Source: Microbacterium sp. SZ1 (GTDB taxonomy: Bacteria; Actinomycetota; Actinomycetes; Actinomycetales; Microbacteriaceae). From it: a DNA stretch of 64,000 bases. The position numbers and the translations under genes are program-made. Below are positions 1 through 8,298 of this stretch, piece after piece (position 1 is the stretch's first letter; every line of letters begins with the position of its first letter). The stretch is taken from the NCBI RefSeq assembly GCF_002362255.1, contig NZ_LPVV01000003.1:124001-188000 (forward strand), read 5' to 3'. The notes beneath the pieces are model-generated. The model was given only the letters and a program-made list of their open reading frames with translations, searched no databases and was not told the origin of the DNA.

Positions 1-302
1 TCGCCGGGTACGAGATCGGACGCCGCATCCCCAGCGGCCTCGACACGACGGACCCCGACTTCCTGTCGCTGCTGTCACCCGCCCGTGATCAGGTGCTCTG
101 GGCCGAGATCTCGTTCTGGACCGGAACGATCCTCGGGATCGCGGCGATCGTCATCGGCATCATCGCCATCCGCCGGAATCAGGGGCGGGGTGCCGGCATT
201 GCGGCGCTCGTCGTCGCCGTTATCGGGCCCATCATCTTCTGGGTCGTCCTGCTGTTCGCGATCTCCACGGGAACGGCCGCGGGCTTCCTGCCGACCACCT
301 GA
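1..302 (+). CDS. Small membrane protein, 3' part only
   Basis: The reading frame is already open at the left edge (first full codon at base 3) and stops at 302, so the start lies outside the window. The visible 99 residues hold a polar stretch followed by two hydrophobic segments separated by a short basic, glycine-rich turn (RRNQGRGAG). The layout resembles the small two-helix DUF4190-like membrane proteins common in actinobacteria. A GTG at 93 could serve as an internal start but would discard an open, well-coded upstream stretch. Function is unknown and the family call is tentative. Confidence 0.6.
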   Translation, partial: AGYEIGRRIPSGLDTTDPDFLSLLSPARDQVLWAEISFWTGTILGIAAIVIGIIAIRRNQGRGAGIAALVVAVIGPIIFWVVLLFAISTGTAAGFLPTT

Positions 303-312
303 CCGTGCGTAA

Positions 313-397
313 GCGCCGAGATCAGGAGCATCACCCGGAATCAGGAGCATCCCGACGGCATCCTCCTGACCTCGGCGCGGCCTCCTGATCTCAGGCG
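313..397. repeat. Paired direct and inverted repeats between convergent genes
   Basis: ATCAGGAGCATC occurs at 321-332 and again at 340-351. Inverted copies of its core, CTCCTGAC and CTCCTGAT, lie at 363-370 and 382-389. Each pair is spaced 19 bases. GCGCCGAGATCAGGAG (313-328) is complementary to 363-378 with one mismatch, while its part 318-328 is perfectly complementary to 382-392, so two alternative hairpins are possible. The position between the end of the partial gene and the end of pth suits a shared terminator, but no T-run follows. It may instead be an intergenic repeat family. Confidence 0.6.
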
Positions 398-403
398 CCC
401 GCG

Positions 404-985
404 TCAGCGCGGCGCGTGGTGCTTCTGCTGCGCCGCGACGAGTCCCTCGTCGACGAGCAGCTCTACGGCATCCGCGCCGTCCGATACGAGGACGGGCAGG
501 TTCGCGCGCTCATCCTTGCCGAACGGCGACAGCACCCAGTCGGCCGGATCCTGTCGACCGGGGGGTCGTCCGATGCCGACCCGCACCCGGGGGAAGTCGG
601 GAGTCGTGATGGCGCTCGCGATGTCGCGCACGCCGTTGTGTCCGCCGTGGCCGCCACCGCTCTTGAGCTTGATCGTGTCGAACGGGATGTCGAGCTCGTC
701 GTGCACGACGACGAGACGCTCCGGCGCAACCGAGTAGAAGCGCGCCAGAGCGGCGACAGGGGTCCCCGATGCGTTCATGAACGTGTTCGGCTTCGCCAGC
801 ACGAGCTTGTCGGCCCCGGGCCGCAGCCACGTCTCGACGACCCGCGCCCCCGCCTTGTGCTCTCGGAACGTCTCGCCACGACGCGCGGCGAGCTCGTCGA
901 TCACCATCTGGCCGATGTTGTGCCGGGTCGCCTCGTATCGCGGGCCGGGGTTGCCGAGCCCCACCACGAGCCAGGTGGATGCCAT
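404..985 (-). CDS. pth: Peptidyl-tRNA hydrolase
   Basis: Recycles peptidyl-tRNAs that fall off the ribosome by cleaving the ester bond between peptide and tRNA. The 193-residue product is normal length for bacterial Pth. It opens with the family's [19 protein letters not shown] block, which carries the catalytic His at residue 22, and later shows [13 protein letters not shown] and [13 protein letters not shown], all family signatures. The ATG at 985 follows a GGAC-type ribosome site about 10 bases upstream. It lies downstream of rplY on the same strand, the order commonly seen in actinobacteria, but a strong hairpin separates the two. Confidence 0.97.
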   Translation of the reverse strand: MASTWLVVGLGNPGPRYEATRHNIGQMVIDELAARRGETFREHKAGARVVETWLRPGADKLVLAKPNTFMNASGTPVAALARFYSVAPERLVVVHDELDIPFDTIKLKSGGGHGGHNGVRDIASAITTPDFPRVRVGIGRPPGRQDPADWVLSPFGKDERANLPVLVSDGADAVELLVDEGLVAAQQKHHAPR

Positions 986-1031
986 GTCATCGTCCTTTCA
1001 CGGGCGCGGACCGCGGTCCGGTCGGGATACG

Positions 1032-1066
1032 ACGGAGGGGACGCGATGACCTCGCGTCCCCTCCGT
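1032..1066. terminator. Terminator hairpin after rplY
   Basis: ACGGAGGGGACGCGA (1032-1046) pairs perfectly with 1052-1066 around a five-base TGACC loop, giving a 15-bp stem just past the rplY stop. There is no clear T-run. A separate 14-bp perfect palindrome, CGGACCGCGGTCCG, lies at 1007-1020 on the pth side and could be a second structural or operator element. Confidence 0.75.
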
Positions 1067-1083
1067 GCTGAAGCTGTCGGAGA

Positions 1084-1707
1084 TTACTCCGCGGCGTCCT
1101 CCTGGGCGGCCTCTGCCTCGGTCTCGCCCTCGGCGGGCTCCTCTGCGGTCGTGTCTTCCTCGACCTCGAGGACGGGCACCGAGACGGCGACCACGAGGAC
1201 CTCGGGGTCGGTCAGCAGCGTCGAGCCCTTGGGCAGTGCGACGTCGGCGGCGGTGATGTGCGCGCCCTCCTCGAGACCCTCGACAGAGACCTCGACGTTC
1301 TCGGGGATGTGCGTGGCCTCAGCCTCGATCGACAGCGTGGTCGCGTCGAGCGTGGCGATGGTGCCGGCGAAGGGCTCACCCGTGACGACGACGGGAACGT
1401 CGATCGTGACCTTCTCGCCCTTCTTCACGACGAGGAGGTCGATGTGCTCGATGATCTGGTGCACCGGGTCCTTCTGGACGTCCTTGACCAGGGCGAGCTG
1501 CTCCGTGCCCGCGATGTCGAGCTCGAGCAGCGCGTTGGCACGGCGGATGATGAGCGAGACCTGGTGGCCGGGCAGGGCGACGTGCACGGGCTCGGTGCCG
1601 TGACCGTAGATGACAGCGGGGATCTTGCCGGCGGCGCGGAGGCGGCGGGCGAAGCCCTTGCCGAAGCTCTCGCGGAGCTCGGCGACGACCTTGGTGTCTT
1701 CAGACAT
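1084..1707 (-). CDS. rplY: 50S ribosomal protein L25 (Ctc/TL5 type)
   Basis: Binds 5S rRNA in the large ribosomal subunit. The 207-residue product is the long two-domain form: an N-terminal L25 domain (KVVAELRESFGKGFARRLR, then GKIPAVIYGHG) and a C-terminal beta domain, ending in an acidic Glu/Ala-rich tail typical of actinobacteria. The start is set at the ATG at 1707 because AGGAG lies about 8 bases before it. A longer in-frame reading reaching 1776 has no such site and lacks family resemblance. A candidate -10 on the minus strand at 1866-1871 would give a leader of roughly 150 bases. Confidence 0.93.
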   Translation of the reverse strand: MSEDTKVVAELRESFGKGFARRLRAAGKIPAVIYGHGTEPVHVALPGHQVSLIIRRANALLELDIAGTEQLALVKDVQKDPVHQIIEHIDLLVVKKGEKVTIDVPVVVTGEPFAGTIATLDATTLSIEAEATHIPENVEVSVEGLEEGAHITAADVALPKGSTLLTDPEVLVVAVSVPVLEVEEDTTAEEPAEGETEAEAAQEDAAE

Positions 1708-1865
1708 GGGGGTTCTCCTTCGGGGCACGCAGCGAGGCTGCGCGGTGGTCTTGGAATTGTTCTCGAACGCAGACACGTGAGGGAAGCCACCGGGCTTGCT
1801 TCGCCGCGTCGATAACGGATGCTCCGCGCATGCGCAGCAGCATCCCTCGCCGAGGTACTCCCCTC

Positions 1866-1890
1866 ATGGTAGCAAACGACCCGATAGGCT
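1866..1890. promoter_or_regulatory. Back-to-back -10 boxes, rplY and small membrane gene
   Basis: On the minus strand TGCTACCAT (TACCAT at 1871-1866, with an upstream TG) reads as an extended -10 for rplY. On the plus strand TAGGCT at 1885-1890 is a -10 candidate for the small gene at 1927, giving a leader of about 30 bases. No convincing -35 is seen for either. This is a pattern call only. Confidence 0.35.
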
Positions 1891-1926
1891 GAAGACACCG
1901 GCCCTTCTGCAGAAAACGGAGTCCCC

Positions 1927-2052
1927 ATGTTCGACGGCGCCTTCTTCTCCCACGTGATCGCCTGGGTCATCGGCGCGATGACCGTGTGCGCTGCCGCCGC
2001 GACGTTCGGTGCCCTCTTCTCGCTCGGCCGCTCCGGCTACCGCAAGGACTGA
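1927..2052 (+). CDS. 41-residue single-helix membrane peptide
   Basis: A short gene starting with ATG behind a GGAG ribosome site. The product begins MFDGAFFSHVIAWVIGAMTV, runs through one hydrophobic helix (about residues 8-32) and ends in a basic tail, GRSGYRKD. No family is recognised. Clean codon use, a good ribosome site, an upstream TAGGCT box and its own space between rplY and gnd support a real gene. A single-helix protein with a basic cytoplasmic tail would fit a small regulator or stabiliser of a membrane complex, but nothing in the sequence says which. Confidence 0.65.
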   Translation: MFDGAFFSHVIAWVIGAMTVCAAAATFGALFSLGRSGYRKD

Positions 2053-2087
2053 CGCCGACACAGACGCGGCTCGATCGCGCTCACCGC

Positions 2088-2093
2088 GATAAT
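2088..2093 (+). promoter_or_regulatory. Candidate -10 box for gnd
   Basis: GATAAT lies 38 bases before the gnd start in otherwise GC-rich DNA. A transcript starting near 2100 would carry a roughly 30-base leader containing the GAGGAG ribosome site. No clear -35 is visible. Confidence 0.4.
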
Positions 2094-2131
2094 CTGGGGG
2101 CATCCCAACCTTCACGATCGAGGAGCCCTCT

Positions 2132-3586
2132 GTGCCCGAAGCATCAGCCAACATCGGAGTCGTCGGACTCGCCGTCATGGGGTCGAACCTCGCCCGCAAC
2201 CTCGCCAGCCGCGAGGGCAACACGGTGGCGATCTTCAACCGCAGCTACGAGAAGACCGAGACGCTCGTCTCCGAGCACCCCGAGGCCGGCTTCCTCCCCG
2301 CACAGTCCTACCGGGAGTTCGCGGACTCGCTGCAGAAGCCACGCACCGCGATCATCATGGTGAAGGCCGGTCGCCCCACGGATGCCGTGATCGATTCACT
2401 CCTCGAGGTCTTCGAGCCGGGCGACATCATCGTCGACGGCGGCAACGCGTACTTCCCCGACACGATCCGCCGCGAGAAGACCGTCCGCGAGACGGGCGTG
2501 AACTTCGTCGGCGCCGGGATCTCCGGCGGCGAGGAGGGCGCCCTGACCGGTCCGTCGATCATGCCCGGCGGCTCGGACGAATCCTGGGTCACGCTCGGTC
2601 CGATCCTGAAGTCCATCGCCGCGGTCGCCGAGGGCGAGCCCTGCGTCACGCACGTCGGTCACGACGGCGCTGGTCACTTCGTGAAGATGGTGCACAACGG
2701 CATCGAGTACGCCGACATGCAGCTGATCGCCGAGGCGTACGACCTCATCCGTCGCGGCACGGGCAAGACCCCCGCGGAGATCGCCGACATCTTCGCCGAG
2801 TGGAACCGCGGCGAGCTCGAGTCGTACCTGATCGAGATCACCGCCGAGGTGCTCCGCCAGGTGGATGCCGCGACCGGCCAGCCGCTCGTCGACGTCATCC
2901 TCGACCAGGCCGGCGCCAAGGGCACCGGCGCGTGGACCGTGCAGACCGCGCTGTCTCTGGGCGTCCCGGTCTCCGGCATCGCCGAGGCCACCTTCGCCCG
3001 CTCGCTGTCGTCGCACCCCGAGCAGCGCGCCGCGGCCGCCGCTCTCCCCGGCCCGGACGAGGCGTTCACCGTCGCTCCGGAAGACGTCGACGCTTTCATC
3101 GAGGACGTGCGCCTGGCCCTGTACGCCTCGAAGATCGTCGCCTACTCGCAGGGCTTCGACGAGATCCGCGCGGGGGCAGCCGAGTACGACTGGAACATCG
3201 ACCTCGGCGCGATCTCGAAGATCTGGCGCGGCGGCTGCATCATCCGCGCGCAGTTCCTCAACCGCATCGCCGATGCGTACCAGGCCGAGCCCGACCTTCC
3301 GGTGCTCATGACCGCGCCGTACTTCGCCGAGGCGCTCACCCGTGGCCAGGCCGCGTGGCGGCGCGTGGTCATCGCCGCCGCACAGGCAGGCATCCCCGCT
3401 CCGGCGTTCTCGTCGTCGCTGTCGTACTACGACGGCATCCGCGCCGACCGCCTGCCCGCAGCCCTCGTGCAGGGCCAGCGCGACTTCTTCGGTGCGCACA
3501 CGTACAAGCGCATCGACAAGGAAGGCACCTTCCACACCCAGTGGTCCGGCGACCGCACCGAGATCGAGGCCGAGGACACGCACTGA
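2132..3586 (+). CDS. gnd: 6-phosphogluconate dehydrogenase, decarboxylating (NADP+)
   Basis: Oxidises 6-phosphogluconate to ribulose 5-phosphate and CO2 with NADP+ in the oxidative pentose phosphate pathway. The 484-residue protein matches the long GndA form. It starts with the Rossmann motif VVGLAVMGSNLARNLA, then has VDGGNAYFPDT, SGGEEGALTGPS and the family signature ILDQAGAKGTGAWT near the middle, followed by the all-helical C-terminal half. The GTG start at 2132 follows GAGGAG. It is a single gene closed by a strong terminator. The ribose phosphate supplied would feed Prs, encoded 8 kb away. Confidence 0.97.
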   Translation: MPEASANIGVVGLAVMGSNLARNLASREGNTVAIFNRSYEKTETLVSEHPEAGFLPAQSYREFADSLQKPRTAIIMVKAGRPTDAVIDSLLEVFEPGDIIVDGGNAYFPDTIRREKTVRETGVNFVGAGISGGEEGALTGPSIMPGGSDESWVTLGPILKSIAAVAEGEPCVTHVGHDGAGHFVKMVHNGIEYADMQLIAEAYDLIRRGTGKTPAEIADIFAEWNRGELESYLIEITAEVLRQVDAATGQPLVDVILDQAGAKGTGAWTVQTALSLGVPVSGIAEATFARSLSSHPEQRAAAAALPGPDEAFTVAPEDVDAFIEDVRLALYASKIVAYSQGFDEIRAGAAEYDWNIDLGAISKIWRGGCIIRAQFLNRIADAYQAEPDLPVLMTAPYFAEALTRGQAAWRRVVIAAAQAGIPAPAFSSSLSYYDGIRADRLPAALVQGQRDFFGAHTYKRIDKEGTFHTQWSGDRTEIEAEDTH

Positions 3587-3602
3587 AAGTCGTCTGAGAC
3601 AT

Positions 3603-3639
3603 GACGAAGGCCCCGGCGCACTGCGCCGGGGCCTTCGTC
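3603..3639. terminator. Bidirectional terminator between gnd and the ABC exporter
   Basis: Bases 3603-3620 are perfectly complementary to 3622-3639, an 18-bp GC-rich stem with a minimal loop. It lies 16 bases past the gnd stop and 4 bases before the end of the convergent ABC ATPase gene, so it can serve both. Confidence 0.88.
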
Positions 3640-3643
3640 GTCC

Positions 3644-4369
3644 TCAGCGGGTGATGTCCTGCACCGCGCCCTTCGACAGACGCAGCCTCCGCGTGGCACG
3701 GCGCGCGACGGCGGAGTCGTGCGTGACGACGATCATCGTGATCCCTTCCGCGCACAGCCCTTCGAGGAGGGCGAGGATCTCGTCGCGCATGCTCTCGTCG
3801 AGGTTGCCCGTCGGCTCGTCCGCGAGGAGCACGCGGGGCCTCTTGATGATGGCCCGGGCGATGGCGACACGCTGCTGCTGCCCGCCGGACAGTTCGGTCG
3901 GCAGGTGGTCGCCGCGGTCGGCGAGCCCCACATGCGCGAGAGCCTCCGCGACGCGTGCCCCGCGCTCCGCCCTGTCCAGCGATAGCGGCTCGAGGGCCAT
4001 GTCGACGTTCTCGGCCGCCGTCAGCGTCGGGATCAGGTTGAACCCCTGGAACACGAAGCCGATCTCCTCCGAACGGATCCGGGCGAGCTCGCGAGCGGAT
4101 GCCGAGGCGAGCTCGATGTCGCCGAGCCGGAGCGAACCCGACGAGGGCGTGTCGAGCGCGCCGAGCAGCTGCAGGAGTGTGGACTTCCCACCTCCTGTCG
4201 GCCCCTGGATTGTCACGAACTCCCCGGCATGAATGGTGAGGTCGACCCCCGTGAGGGCCTTCACCGTCCTCCCCTTCTGCGCATAGGTGCGTGTGACATC
4301 CCGTGCGCGGTACAGCGGGTCCGCGGCATCCGAGGGTGTGATCGCCGTGGCGACGTCTGCGATGGTCAT
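3644..4369 (-). CDS. ABC transporter ATP-binding protein, MacB/LolD type
   Basis: Powers an exporter or membrane-protein-extracting pump with the permease encoded just upstream. The 241-residue product has Walker A GPTGGGKST, the signature LSGGQQQRVAIARAI and Walker B VLLADEPTGNLDE followed by an H-loop VTHD. The ADEPTGNLD wording is typical of the MacB/LolD/FtsE branch. The start is the ATG at 4369 with AAGGAG 8 bases upstream; a longer in-frame reading to 4615 overlaps the permease and is rejected. Thirty-one bases separate it from the permease stop, so the two form an operon. The substrate cannot be read from the sequence. Confidence 0.92.
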   Translation of the reverse strand: MTIADVATAITPSDAADPLYRARDVTRTYAQKGRTVKALTGVDLTIHAGEFVTIQGPTGGGKSTLLQLLGALDTPSSGSLRLGDIELASASARELARIRSEEIGFVFQGFNLIPTLTAAENVDMALEPLSLDRAERGARVAEALAHVGLADRGDHLPTELSGGQQQRVAIARAIIKRPRVLLADEPTGNLDESMRDEILALLEGLCAEGITMIVVTHDSAVARRATRRLRLSKGAVQDITR

Positions 4370-4400
4370 GTGTGTCTCCTTGTCTGTCAGGTCGCGGCCG

Positions 4401-5858
4401 TCAGGCGACGGACCGCAGGGCTTCCGCAGGGCTGAGGCGGGCGGCGCGCCATCCGCCGATTGCTCCGGCGACGAGTCCGCCGAGCACGGCGAGACCGACC
4501 GCTGCCACGAGCACCCAGAGGCTGAACGGGGCCTGCAGCACGATGTCCGTCGCCTGCGTCTGGAACATGCCTCCGCCTCCGCCGGTGGGGCCACCGCCAA
4601 TGCCACCGGGGCCACCGCTGTCGCCGGGCGCGGCCGTGGCCGCCACGGTCGGCTTCACCAGATTGATGACGACGATGCCGATGACGCCGAGGACGAGCCC
4701 GACCGCTCCGCCGATCAGCCCCTGCACCATCGATTCACCGGCCACCTGACGTACGACCCTGCCGTTCGACCAGCCGATCGCCTTGAGCGTGCCGAACTCC
4801 CGCGTGCGACGCGCGACGCCCGACAGCGTGAGCAGCACCGAGAGGAGCACCGCCACCGCGAGCACGATGATCGACAGCCACGTGCCGAGGTTCGTGATGA
4901 GCGACGTGGCGCTGGAGAGCGAGCCGGACACGGTCGAGGCGAGCTCGGACTGCGAGGTGATCGTCGCGTCCGGCAGCTCGTCTGCGAGCGCGGTCTGCAC
5001 GGCGTCGATCGACGACGCGGATTCGGCCTGCACATACACGGTCGAGACGACGTCACCCGCGCCGGACAGCTCCTGCGCGGTGTCGAGCGGGAGGTAGACG
5101 TTCGCGGCGGTGTCGGCTGAGTCGGGGGTGGAGGACACGATGCCGACCACCTCGACGTCGGAGCCTGCCACGTCGATCGTATCGCCCACGGCGATCTCGT
5201 TCGTGGCCGCGTAGCTCGCGTCGACGAGCGCGACGAGCGACCCGGCGTCGTCGGCGTCGAGTGCGCGGCCGTCGCTGACCTCGACCGAGGCGAGCGGGCC
5301 GACCGACGTCGCGACGGGGTCGATGCCGAGCACGGTGAACGAGTCGATCCCGAACGAGCCGCCGCCTTCTCCGCCCTGCGGGGGCGCCTGACCCTCGGTC
5401 GGCGTGGTGCCCTCGGCATCCGCCTCGCCGAATCCGCCGCTGGGGAGCTCCCCCGAGAAGGTCGAGTTCGTGAGACTGAGCGCGGCTGTCGCCGCGGTCA
5501 CTCCGTCCGTCGACGCGACGGTGTCGAGCACCGAGGCATCGAGAGTGCCGCGCATGAAGTCCGTGCGCAGCGTCGACCGGGTGAGCGTCGTGGTCTGGCC
5601 GTCGGTCGTGCCGTCCCCCGACCCGAAGTCGAAGCGCTGTCCGCCTCCCTCCCCCGGCTCGGCCGCCGCACCGGTGACCGTGAGGTCGGTGCCGACGCCG
5701 TAGACCGACGCGAGCGCTTGCGCCTGCGCGTCTCTCACTCCAGCGGTGAGCGCGTTGACGATGATGACGAGGGCGATGGCGATCGCGAGTCCTATCGCGA
5801 CGATCGCCGTCTGCTTCTTGCGACCCGCCAGCTCCCGTCGCAGGTATGTGCCGTACAT
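4401..5858 (-). CDS. ABC transporter permease, MacB/FtsX family
   Basis: Partner of the ATPase that follows it. The 485-residue protein has one N-terminal helix (about 18-40), a large extracytoplasmic MacB-type domain, then three C-terminal helices and the closing ARLSPAEALRSVA typical of the family. Unusually, the exposed parts carry low-complexity glycine-rich stretches: two within the outer domain and one between the last two helices, ending GGGPTGGGGG. The start ATG at 5858 has AAGGAG upstream. Divergent transcription from a two-component system suggests control by that pair, as in many envelope-stress or peptide-resistance exporters; this is inference. Confidence 0.9.
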   Translation of the reverse strand: MYGTYLRRELAGRKKQTAIVAIGLAIAIALVIIVNALTAGVRDAQAQALASVYGVGTDLTVTGAAAEPGEGGGQRFDFGSGDGTTDGQTTTLTRSTLRTDFMRGTLDASVLDTVASTDGVTAATAALSLTNSTFSGELPSGGFGEADAEGTTPTEGQAPPQGGEGGGSFGIDSFTVLGIDPVATSVGPLASVEVSDGRALDADDAGSLVALVDASYAATNEIAVGDTIDVAGSDVEVVGIVSSTPDSADTAANVYLPLDTAQELSGAGDVVSTVYVQAESASSIDAVQTALADELPDATITSQSELASTVSGSLSSATSLITNLGTWLSIIVLAVAVLLSVLLTLSGVARRTREFGTLKAIGWSNGRVVRQVAGESMVQGLIGGAVGLVLGVIGIVVINLVKPTVAATAAPGDSGGPGGIGGGPTGGGGGMFQTQATDIVLQAPFSLWVLVAAVGLAVLGGLVAGAIGGWRAARLSPAEALRSVA

Positions 5859-5896
5859 GTGTCTCCTTCCGCCGCGCCGTTCGCGGGCCGAACACG

Positions 5897-6028
5897 ACGT
5901 TAGAAAGCGGTTATTTGCGAGATCGAGGCGTAGATCATGAGAAAGCTATGGCGGTCGATCCCCGACTCCGAACTCCCAGGGAACGCATACCGATCTCCAT
6001 AGAAACGTCATAGGAGATTCCGCAGAAT
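5897..6028. promoter_or_regulatory. Divergent control region, ABC exporter and two-component system
   Basis: A minus-strand TAACGT (bases 5902-5897) is a -10 candidate for the exporter. Upstream of the regulator gene, ATCTCC (5993-5998) and GGAGAT (6013-6018) form an inverted repeat, and CATAG occurs at 5998 and 6009, an 11-base step typical of OmpR-family direct-repeat sites. CAGAAT (6023-6028) lies six bases before the regulator ATG. The pattern fits autoregulation by the regulator but is not proven. Confidence 0.35.
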
Positions 6029-6034
6029 GGAGGC

Positions 6035-6763
6035 ATGAGCACCGACCTGCCCGAACTGCGCCGCCCCGACGGCTCCCCCCTGCGCATCCTCGCCGTAGAC
6101 GACGAGCAGATGCTCACCGACCTGCTCGCGATGGCCCTGCGGATGGAGGGCTGGGAGGTGCGCACAGCGTCCTCCGGGCTCGAAGCCCTGCAGGTCGCGC
6201 GGGAGTTCGAGCCGGACGCCCTCGTGCTCGACATCATGATGCCCGACCTCGACGGCATGTCGGTGCTGCGGCGGCTCCGCGAGGCGGGAAACCTCGTGCC
6301 CGTGCTGTTCCTCACGGCGAAGGATGCCGTCGGCGACCGCGTCGCGGGCCTCACCGCCGGCGGCGACGACTACGTCACCAAGCCCTTCAGCCTCGAAGAG
6401 GTGATCGCGCGCCTGCGTGCGATCATCCGCCGCACGGGCCACGCCACCGCCGACGACGGCCAGTCGATCCTCCGCGTCGCCGACCTCTCGCTCAACGAGG
6501 ACAGCCACGAGGTCGTGCGCGACGGCACCGAGATCGAGCTGACCGCCACCGAGTTCGAGCTGCTGCGCTTCCTCATGCGCAACGAACGGCGCGTGCTGTC
6601 GAAGGCGCAGATCCTCGACCGGGTGTGGAGCTACGACTTCGGTGGCAAGTCCTCGGTGGTCGAGCTGTACATCTCGTACCTCCGCAAGAAGATCGATGCG
6701 GGCCGCACTCCCCTGCTGCACACCGTGCGCGGCGTCGGCTACATGATCAAGGCGCCTCAGTGA
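6035..6763 (+). CDS. Two-component response regulator, OmpR family
   Basis: A DNA-binding regulator activated by phosphorylation from the kinase encoded next to it. Of 242 residues, about 17-130 are the receiver domain, with the acidic pair D22/D23, phospho-acceptor D66 in LVLDIMMPD, and the conserved Lys in YVTKPF. The remainder is a winged-helix output domain ending ...LLHTVRGVGYMI, typical of OmpR/PhoB proteins. The GGAGG before the ATG leaves only one base of spacing, poor for ribosome binding, while CAGAAT six bases upstream suggests a leaderless transcript. Its stop overlaps the kinase start. Confidence 0.95.
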   Translation: MSTDLPELRRPDGSPLRILAVDDEQMLTDLLAMALRMEGWEVRTASSGLEALQVAREFEPDALVLDIMMPDLDGMSVLRRLREAGNLVPVLFLTAKDAVGDRVAGLTAGGDDYVTKPFSLEEVIARLRAIIRRTGHATADDGQSILRVADLSLNEDSHEVVRDGTEIELTATEFELLRFLMRNERRVLSKAQILDRVWSYDFGGKSSVVELYISYLRKKIDAGRTPLLHTVRGVGYMIKAPQ

Positions 6764-8277
6764 CCACTCCCCGACTCGCGGCACGGCCGATGAGCCTGCA
6801 GACCCGGCTCATGACAGCCGTGATCGGGTTCGTGTCGCTCATCCTCGTGATCGTCTCGATCATCACGAGCGCGATCCTCGGCCGCACCCTGGAGGGACAG
6901 CTCGACCAGAAGATCGAGCAGTACGCGGGGCAGCTCACCTACCTCGTCAACAAGTTCCCGTCGAACATCGGCACCGCAGCCGATATCTTCTCAGCGACCA
7001 CATCGCCCGAGTCCGGCCTGCTGGTCGCGGTGTCGAACCAGGCAGGCGTCAGCGGTGTGGTCCTCAACAGTCCGCGGGACGAGATGAGCACCGGCCCCTC
7101 CGTCTTGAGTTCGCGGCAGCTCGATCAGATCGAGACCGGTCTGCGCGGCGGAGCCAACGCGACCGTGACGATCGACGGGCTCGGGTCGTATCGACTCGTC
7201 GTCGCGACCGCGCCGCAGACCGGGGCGACGGTCGTCACGGGTCTGCCGCGCGACGAGATCCAGAACCAGCTCACGACGCTCTTGACCGTCATCGTCCTCG
7301 CGACCCTCGGCGGGCTCATCCTTCTCGCCCTCACGACGGCGATCACGATCCGCGTCAGCCTTCGTCCACTCCGGGCCGTCGCCGCCACCGCCACCCGCGT
7401 CGCGAACCAGCAGCTGGACCGAGGGCAGGTCGAGATCACCGAGCGGGTTCCGGCGTACGAGGCCGATCCGCGCACCGAGACCGGTCTCGTGGGCGCGTCG
7501 CTGAACACGCTGCTCGATCACGTGAACACGTCACTGGCGGCACGTCAGAAGAACGAGGAGCGGATGCGGCGGTTCGTCGCAGACGCCAGCCACGAGCTGC
7601 GGACGCCCCTCGCCAGCATCCGCGGATACTCCGAGCTGTCGCTGAAGGCCCTCAGTCAGCAGCAGGGCCCGGCAGTGATCGAGGGCGCTACGACGTCTCT
7701 CGAGCGCATTCAGGCTCAGTCGCTGCGCATGTCGCGGCTCGTGGAGGATCTGCTGCTCCTGGCGCGGCTCGACGAGGGCCGCGAGCTCGTCCACGGCACC
7801 GTCGACCTCACTCAGCTCGCGCTGGAGGGTCTCTCGGACGCGCGGCCCACGGCGCCGGAGCACCACTGGAACATCGAGGTGCCCGACGAGCCCCTCGTGA
7901 TCATCGGTGACGCGGGCCGGCTGCACCAGGTGGTGGCGAATCTGCTCGCGAACGCCCGTACGCACACGCCCGCAGGCACCCACATCACCCTTCGGGTCGA
8001 CCGCGAGGGCGCCGACGCCGTGCTGCGCGTCCACGACGACGGCCCCGGCATCGACCCGAGTGTGCGCGACGAGCTGTTCGCCCGGTTCGCCAGGGCCGAT
8101 ACCTCCCGCGCCAGGCAGACGGGCGGCACCGGACTCGGGCTCGCGATCGTCAAGGCGATCGTCGAGGGTCACGGCGGCCGGATCACCGTCGACAGCGAAC
8201 CCGGTGACACGACGTTCACGGTGCGGATCCCGATGCATAAGGGATCGCCCGCGGAAGACCAGCCCTCCGATCGGTAG
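6760..8277 (+). CDS. Two-component sensor histidine kinase
   Basis: Partner kinase of the preceding regulator. The 505-residue protein has a membrane helix at about 17-41, an extracytoplasmic sensor of about 130 residues, a second helix near 173-195, a HAMP linker, the phospho-acceptor H278 in ASHELRTPLASIRGYSEL, and an ATPase domain with N and G boxes (NLLANARTHT, GTGLGLAI). The start is GTG at 6760, overlapping the regulator's TGA as GTGA, which implies translational coupling. A longer frame beginning at 6625 lies inside the regulator and is rejected. The sensor has no recognisable ligand fold, so the signal is unknown. Confidence 0.94.
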   Translation: MTTPRLAARPMSLQTRLMTAVIGFVSLILVIVSIITSAILGRTLEGQLDQKIEQYAGQLTYLVNKFPSNIGTAADIFSATTSPESGLLVAVSNQAGVSGVVLNSPRDEMSTGPSVLSSRQLDQIETGLRGGANATVTIDGLGSYRLVVATAPQTGATVVTGLPRDEIQNQLTTLLTVIVLATLGGLILLALTTAITIRVSLRPLRAVAATATRVANQQLDRGQVEITERVPAYEADPRTETGLVGASLNTLLDHVNTSLAARQKNEERMRRFVADASHELRTPLASIRGYSELSLKALSQQQGPAVIEGATTSLERIQAQSLRMSRLVEDLLLLARLDEGRELVHGTVDLTQLALEGLSDARPTAPEHHWNIEVPDEPLVIIGDAGRLHQVVANLLANARTHTPAGTHITLRVDREGADAVLRVHDDGPGIDPSVRDELFARFARADTSRARQTGGTGLGLAIVKAIVEGHGGRITVDSEPGDTTFTVRIPMHKGSPAEDQPSDR

Positions 8278-8298
8278 CCGAGGATCGGCAACCGCGGC

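Noticed and set aside
6625..6759. An upstream extension of the histidine kinase
   Set aside because: It lies inside the response regulator in another frame. The GTG at 6760 overlapping the regulator stop is the natural start.
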